Source of the DNA: a virus
IMG/VR virus record: IMGVR_UViG_3300035670_000478
Location: 1-42,217 of that record
DNA: 42,217 nt
Strand: one strand, 5' to 3'
Shown here piece after piece: positions 38,014 through 42,217 of the stretch. The notes under the pieces were generated by a model. It ran no database searches, was not told the DNA's origin, and saw only the letters and a program-made list of their open reading frames with translations. Position numbers and translations under genes: made by a program. The stretch's first letter is position 1. Every line of letters begins with the position of its first letter.

Positions 38014-38473
38014 GAATTATTGTAACCCCAGCAATCGGATCTTCTGTCAAAAGCTTTTTTTCTTCTTTTTTAGATTCTGATTTTGTTTTTCTTTTTCTTT
38101 TTGTCGTTTCTTCATTCAAGGCTTCAGGCTCATTTGAAACAACATGCTCTAATTTTCCTTCTGGTGTTATTTGATCTGGCTGATCTAAAAGTAATTTTTC
38201 TTCTGACATATTGGACTCCTCCTTTTTATTTGGACTTTCTATTGTTTCGATCAATACTGCTTCTTTTGGAATCATTTTGAGAAAAAAACTGTCGCCTTTC
38301 CAAGTTTGATTAGGTTCCACCCAAACTTTTCCATCTGAAGATTTTTTAGGCAATTGCAGGCTTGCGTTTGTTTTATTTTTGAATAGAAACAAACCTTCGC
38401 CACACAAGCTCGCAGAAATTTTTTGTCTTTGCAAGTTGTATCTTTCTCTTTTATTGGTATTGTTTTTTCTCAT
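38006..38473 (-). CDS. Unknown phage protein, beta N-terminus and charged tail
   Basis: This 155-residue protein has a basic start (MRKNNTNKRERYNLQRQKIS), then strands (EGLFLFKNKTNASLQLPKKS, WVEPNQTWKGDSFFLKMIPK), and a long charged disordered tail (ETTKRKRKTKSESKKEEKK). The strand part resembles the small protein at 17521-17748. Site TTAGGAAAAAAA. It overlaps the YqgE-like gene by eight bases, so the two are co-translated. Perhaps a virion component; function unknown. Confidence 0.6.
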   Translation of the reverse strand: MRKNNTNKRERYNLQRQKISASLCGEGLFLFKNKTNASLQLPKKSSDGKVWVEPNQTWKGDSFFLKMIPKEAVLIETIESPNKKEESNMSEEKLLLDQPDQITPEGKLEHVVSNEPEALNEETTKRKRKTKSESKKEEKKLLTEDPIAGVTIIRD

Positions 38474-38535
38474 TTTTTTTCCTAAATTAGTTTACTTTCA
38501 CTAATATATTGTAGTATTCTGGAGAAATTTATTAA

Positions 38536-38868
38536 ATGTCAAAAATAAAGCCAAAAAAATGGACCGAGGTTTATCCGGTTGGAACAAAAGAAGGCGACGA
38601 AGAAGCTAGGTTTTTCAGATCTTTAGCAAGAAATCCAAAATACGATTGGAGAAGTGTCGCTGCTTTGTCAAAAGAATCTAATCTAAGCAAAAGCAGAGTA
38701 GAAGAAATAATTAATAAATATTATAAAATGGGAATAGTTTTTCAAAATCCCAAAAACGAAGATCATTGGGGATACTGGGAACGGCTACAACACCTTCTTC
38801 CTGATAAAAAGACTTCTGTTTGTCAAAATGATAAAGATGAAAGAATACAAAAATCACTCAATAAGTAA
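38536..38868 (+). CDS. Winged-helix-like small protein
   Basis: This 110-residue protein contains a winged-helix pattern at about residues 30-75: FFRSLARNPKYDWRSVAALS, then KESNLSKSRVEEIINKYYKM and GIVFQNP as the wing. It is followed by GYWERLQHLLPD and a charged tail. A DNA-binding role (transcription or packaging) is likely. Site TCTGGAGAAATTTATTA. It ends two bases before the convergent glycosyltransferase-like gene. Confidence 0.6.
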   Translation: MSKIKPKKWTEVYPVGTKEGDEEARFFRSLARNPKYDWRSVAALSKESNLSKSRVEEIINKYYKMGIVFQNPKNEDHWGYWERLQHLLPDKKTSVCQNDKDERIQKSLNK

Positions 38869-38870
38869 GG

Positions 38871-39845
38871 TTATTTAAAAACTATATCCCAGCTTTCAAA
38901 AGATGTGATAGTGTATTCATTTTCCGGGTCTATGTTGGTTCTAAAATTAACTCGTAATATTTTTTGAAAACCAAAAGCAGGATCTTCTTTAATTAATCTT
39001 TCAACTTGCCTTGTTTTTATTACCCATTTATTAGATTCCTTAACAAGACATGATTTGGCCTCTTCTGTCACATCGACAACAGAAGCGTTTTTTGGAGCTG
39101 GTCTTCCTTCGTCTCTTTGTTCTCCGAAATATCCAAGTTCTGCTTTTGTTATTTCTACATTAAAATCTGTGTCACTTTTGTACATGTACTCAGGAATAAC
39201 AGAATAATAATTGTCATAACTATAATGATTAAATTCGTAATATTTTATTTCATTTCGTTTGCTATTAGCCTCGTGCAACCAAGCTTCTGCTCTCCACCTT
39301 GATCCTCCATGAAAGTCTCTAAAATTTTCATTATTCCTAATGTGGTCTGATCTAGCCCACCAAAAATTTCCCCACCACCATCCTCCGTAATTACCAACGC
39401 CAACAGTGTGGTAGTTGTCTAGCTTCTCTATGCAGGCTTTCCAATTATCTATCAAATAATATTCCATCATTTCTACCCAACAATCTACCCCTTTTAGTTT
39501 TAGCTCGTTTATTTCTTTTGTTTGAAAGTTTTTATATTTGTTAAAAACTCCTTTTGTATGAAAATATAAAATTTTATAATCGCCTGATTTTCCCAATTCG
39601 TCTACTTTAGATAAAGCCAATATAGCTTCTCCGTAATTTCTAGTTGTATAATCTAGTTTTATTTTAGGACAATCAACTAGTAAACTTTCTACTTTTGATT
39701 TTTGTTGGTTAGTTACATCTGTAACATATAAATAAATTTCACTGGCAGATTCGTACAGGCCTGATTTTATGAGTCTTTTTATCTGTCTTTGTAATTTTTC
39801 TTCCCAATCATTAATCATGTAGCAGTAGAAAACAACAACTATCAT
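38871..39845 (-). CDS. Glycosyltransferase-like protein (GWWWGNFWWARSDHI family)
   Basis: This 324-residue protein starts MIVVVFYCYMINDWEEKLQR as a short GT-A-like domain (YKILYFHTKGVFNKYKNFQT) and has the marked motif VGVGNYGGWWWGNFWWARSD at about 148-167, followed by HGGSRWRAEAWLHE. This pattern occurs in families of phage and bacterial surface-glycan enzymes with little known biochemistry. The C-terminal third (VEITKAELGYFGEQRDEGRP) is a separate charged module. Site TAAGGAGATTTA. It is the last gene of a minus-strand block with an oxygenase and a GT-methyltransferase fusion. Confidence 0.65.
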   Translation of the reverse strand: MIVVVFYCYMINDWEEKLQRQIKRLIKSGLYESASEIYLYVTDVTNQQKSKVESLLVDCPKIKLDYTTRNYGEAILALSKVDELGKSGDYKILYFHTKGVFNKYKNFQTKEINELKLKGVDCWVEMMEYYLIDNWKACIEKLDNYHTVGVGNYGGWWWGNFWWARSDHIRNNENFRDFHGGSRWRAEAWLHEANSKRNEIKYYEFNHYSYDNYYSVIPEYMYKSDTDFNVEITKAELGYFGEQRDEGRPAPKNASVVDVTEEAKSCLVKESNKWVIKTRQVERLIKEDPAFGFQKILRVNFRTNIDPENEYTITSFESWDIVFK

Positions 39846-39854
39846 TAAATCTCC

Positions 39855-40496
39855 TTATATTTTTTCAAAATATCCACCAATATCGAACTTTGTATTCATA
39901 TTTATAGATCCCGCTTCATTTCCTATAAATTTATTTGGATCGACAAGTCTGAAGTCTACTGAAACTCTTGTTTTTGAGCTTGTGTTTTTTACGTTTCCGT
40001 GATTAAGATTTGCTCCATTGAAAACTAATATTTCTCCATATTTTACTTCATATGGCCTGTAGTCTTTTTTGTCTTCTTCGCTTTCTGCCCAAACTGAATT
40101 TTCAGAATTAGTGTCTACAAAAGGCATCCAAAAATTAACTTCTGATACGCCGTGGTTATAGGTTTTATCTTTGTGCCACTCGCCAACAGCAACATTTCCA
40201 TCTCCTAGTTGGACTCTAAATGTTGGAATTTTTTGGTATATTATTTCTTCATAATTAAAACACTTTTTTATAAAATTTAGTAATTTTAAGTATGTTGGCT
40301 TAAATTCGTTTTCAAATTTGGAATAGTACAGCTTGTGCCACGTCGTTTTTTGATCTTTTTCTCTTTCTAGTAATTCATACTTTTCTATAAGGTGCAAATC
40401 TTCTAGAATTTCAACATTGAGTATATTTTTTACTATTTCTTTAAAAGGAAATTCCTCAATATTGTAAAATATTTTATAAGGGGTATTAATGTACAT
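39855..40496 (-). CDS. Fe(II)/2-oxoglutarate oxygenase, StrG-like
   Basis: This 213-residue protein has the double-stranded beta-helix oxygenase set: H108-x-D110 (VGEWHKDKTYNH), distal H166 (NGANLNHGNV) and R177 (SKTRVSVDFR) for 2-oxoglutarate. VNFWMPFVDTNSENSVWAES and the YGEILVFNGANL stretch are like StrG and its relatives, hydroxylases acting on sugars or cyclitols. It is complete and apparently active. It lies two bases after a GT-methyltransferase fusion gene, so it likely tailors the same glycan. No Shine-Dalgarno site is obvious before the ATG. Confidence 0.75.
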   Translation of the reverse strand: MYINTPYKIFYNIEEFPFKEIVKNILNVEILEDLHLIEKYELLEREKDQKTTWHKLYYSKFENEFKPTYLKLLNFIKKCFNYEEIIYQKIPTFRVQLGDGNVAVGEWHKDKTYNHGVSEVNFWMPFVDTNSENSVWAESEEDKKDYRPYEVKYGEILVFNGANLNHGNVKNTSSKTRVSVDFRLVDPNKFIGNEAGSINMNTKFDIGGYFEKI

Positions 40497-40498
40497 TT

Positions 40499-41920
40499 TT
40501 ATTTTCCTATTTTATTTATAAGTTTTTTTCTTTGTTTTTCTAATAAGGTTTTATTAAGATTATTTATTGTTTTATTTTTTAATTCGTATTTTTTATCTTT
40601 TTTTTTCTTAATAAAAGAAGTTACGCTCCAATAGCTTTCATTTTTCTTCAATACTTCGCAACATTCGATATTTTCTTGAATATATTTCAAGTCTTCTTCG
40701 CTGATGTAGTCAGAATAAAACTTGCCAGTTTTTGCGAATTCTTCGAGCATTTCAAGAGTTGTTGTTTTTTCTGGATCTCCCCATCCAAAAACTCTTTTTT
40801 CTGGCATTTTTGCTTCAACACTTGTATGTAAATCTTCAATAATATAAATGCCACCTGGATTTAATTTTCTAAATAGCTTTGCAAATGAAATTTGTTGATC
40901 TTTCATCTTGTGCGTTCCATCATCTAAAATAACATCGAAATTATCCTGCTCAGAACAAAATTTATCTATATCTTCTTCTTTTGATTGATTCATAACACAA
41001 ATTTGCATTCTTTCTTTTTGTTCATTTGTTTTTTCTGGAACGCAAGCTACCACTTCTGCATTTTTAAAATAATCTCTAAACATTTCGGATGATCCCAAAC
41101 ATCCTCGACTAATTTCACAAAATCTCTTTGTGGACTCTCTTATTGGTTCGAATATTCTTTCGTAATGATTAGAAATATAATTATGATCACTTTCTTTATC
41201 TGTCGAATAAAAATCAGATATTTCTAGTAAAGATTTTTTATTTGGATCTATTTTTATATTAAATATTTTATAATATGCGGTATCTATTTTTCTATTTCTT
41301 ACATGCCCATAAGAAAAAGCGTGAAATATGAAATTATTTTCATTAAATTCTCGCCAATTTAAACTTCTGTGAGATATGATTTTGATTTTATCTTGCAATT
41401 TTTTATTTTTATACAAATATGTGAAACAAGTTTGATCATGCCATAATCTTTGCTTAAAGAAACCAGCGGTAGGATCATCGTTGCCAAGACCTGGAACATC
41501 TGTTCCTTTGAGGTTTTCTCCGCAATCCCACCAATCTTTCATGAATTGAATCGACCAGTCTGAATTCTTAACTAAAATCACACCCGCATTCATAACAGAG
41601 TGGCTACTGTAATCTTCGGTAACTACTATATCGTATTTTTCATCTATGAATTCTTCTATTTTAATTTTATCATCTGAGACTATTGCGTCTATATCTAAAA
41701 ACAAAATATAATCTGTTTCTTTTTTTTCTAAAATTTCTAATAAAATTTTCGGCTTTGCCCAAGTAAAAGCTCTGTCTTTTATTATTTCTCTTATTTTTTC
41801 GTCATTTTTTTCTACGTAGTAATCGTATCCATGTTTTTTACAATATTCTTTATTTATTTCCTCTGAAAATTTTCCATAAGAAACATTTTTTGTATAAAAT
41901 TGTGCTATTGTTACTCTCAT
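40499..41920 (-). CDS. GT34-like glycosyltransferase fused to a degenerate methyltransferase-like domain
   Basis: In this 473-residue protein, residues 1-225 match the GT34/GMA12 type: MRVTIAQFYTKNVSYG, KPKILLEIL, D76-I-D78 in FLDIDAIVSDD, SHSVMNAGVILVKNSDWS and DQTCFTYLY. Residues about 230-420 match the sugar O-methyltransferase group (DFYSTDKESDHNYISNHYER, NFDVILDDGTHKMKDQQISF, NPGGIYIIEDLHTS). However, the glycine-rich SAM loop reads CEISRGCLGSSEMF and the strand-2 acid is replaced in VVACVPEK, so methyl transfer may be lost or altered. Start: AAAGATAATAT then ATG, no Shine-Dalgarno site. Likely modifies a surface glycan. Confidence 0.75.
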   Translation of the reverse strand: MRVTIAQFYTKNVSYGKFSEEINKEYCKKHGYDYYVEKNDEKIREIIKDRAFTWAKPKILLEILEKKETDYILFLDIDAIVSDDKIKIEEFIDEKYDIVVTEDYSSHSVMNAGVILVKNSDWSIQFMKDWWDCGENLKGTDVPGLGNDDPTAGFFKQRLWHDQTCFTYLYKNKKLQDKIKIISHRSLNWREFNENNFIFHAFSYGHVRNRKIDTAYYKIFNIKIDPNKKSLLEISDFYSTDKESDHNYISNHYERIFEPIRESTKRFCEISRGCLGSSEMFRDYFKNAEVVACVPEKTNEQKERMQICVMNQSKEEDIDKFCSEQDNFDVILDDGTHKMKDQQISFAKLFRKLNPGGIYIIEDLHTSVEAKMPEKRVFGWGDPEKTTTLEMLEEFAKTGKFYSDYISEEDLKYIQENIECCEVLKKNESYWSVTSFIKKKKDKKYELKNKTINNLNKTLLEKQRKKLINKIGK

Positions 41921-41964
41921 ATATTATCTTTTTGTAAATTACTTCTTATTATAGGAATTGTTGA

Positions 41965-42217
41965 ATGAAAAAAACTAGATCTAGATCAAAAAAAATTAAA
42001 AAAGATGAAAATACAATTTTTGTTCAAATTGCGTCTTATAGAGACAATCAACTTGTTCCAACTCTAAGAGATATGCTAGCTAATGCAAAATATCCCGAAA
42101 ATCTTCGAATTTGCATATGCTGGCAACACGCAAAAGAAGACGAATGGGATACTCTAGATGAGTTCAAGAACGATCCAAGATTTCAAATAATTGATGTAAA
42201 TTACAAGGAGAGCCAAG
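41965..42217 (+). CDS. GlcNAc-type glycosyltransferase, N-terminal part
   Basis: ATG 41965 follows TTATAGGAATTGTTGA and the frame runs off the right edge after 84 codons. After a basic start (MKKTRSRSKKIKKDENT) the protein has IFVQIASYRDNQLVPTLRDM, then NAKYPENLRICICWQHAKED, the beginning of the GlcNAc transferase family (PF11397 type) that modifies Skp1-like or other acceptors in eukaryotes and is found in phage and bacterial glycan clusters. Divergent from the GT34 fusion gene, 44 bases away. Confidence 0.75.
   Translation, partial: MKKTRSRSKKIKKDENTIFVQIASYRDNQLVPTLRDMLANAKYPENLRICICWQHAKEDEWDTLDEFKNDPRFQIIDVNYKESQ

Noticed and set aside
1-42217. tRNA genes
   Set aside because: I looked through the short intergenic spaces for paired arms and a T-loop GTTCRA and saw none; the spaces are mostly too short, though a dedicated scan was not possible.

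Overview
The window is a stretch of a large, AT-rich genome of a contractile-tailed phage related to T4 (Pantevenvirales-like). The evidence is a tail sheath protein, two tail-tube paralogues, a gp26-like baseplate protein whose end overlaps a second frame, gp13-, gp14- and gp15-like neck and tail-completion proteins, a gp55-like late sigma factor, and several copies of a T4-type late promoter (TATAAATA or ACTAAATA). Genes are dense and on both strands in short blocks. Convergent neighbours nearly always overlap at their 3' ends. The host cannot be named. A McsA-like protein, a YqgE/AlgH-like protein and a secreted protein with a GSN-FWFW motif give a weak hint of a Planctomycetota-like or related diderm host.

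Region 1 (1-5666, minus strand) is an array of genes that share almost the same start, (S)NEPIFSVLTGK, at both DNA and protein level, joined to unrelated C-terminal bodies: Cys-rich, LamG lectin-like or PPC-like beta-sandwich. A sulfotransferase-like gene lies inside the array. Two places hold broken remnants, and the LamG genes at 1200-1916 and 2439-3149 are much richer in GC than the surroundings. I read this as an adhesin array that swaps bodies behind a constant anchor.

Region 2 (5773-8577, plus) holds dUTPase, a zinc protein, a leader-bearing protein, a class II glutamine amidotransferase that must start at an ATT codon, and a PD-(D/E)XK nuclease. Region 3 (8563-20438) is mostly virion genes on the minus strand (structural protein, gp26 with a predicted -1 frameshift, tubes, sheath, gp15- and gp14-like). 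A plus-strand block lies within it: 10612-11909, then the gp55-like sigma factor and a small partner (13029-13834).

Region 4 (20529-22817, plus) is a four-gene operon with an ExbB/TolQ-like and an ExbD/TolR-like protein. Region 5 (22777-36608) mixes a gp13-like neck protein, a homing endonuclease, a phiEco32-type COOH-NH2 ligase, a helix-turn-helix protein, a methyltransferase, a McsA-like zinc/UVR protein, an intracellular-type subtilisin, a TPR glycosyltransferase and several charged proteins. Region 6 (36688 to the end) is a carbohydrate region: RmlA-like nucleotidyltransferase, a StrG-like oxygenase and three glycosyltransferase-type genes, plus a YqgE/AlgH homologue.

Two patterns cut across these regions. 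Eight scattered proteins start with a short leader resembling the T4 capsid-targeting sequence (M-x-F-x-x-F/W/Y, then L/I-x-E), which suggests a set of internal or core head proteins, one of them DNA-binding. Translation starts also fall into two classes: virion genes with strong Shine-Dalgarno sites, and many other genes with no such site but an AT-rich -10-like box directly before the start codon.
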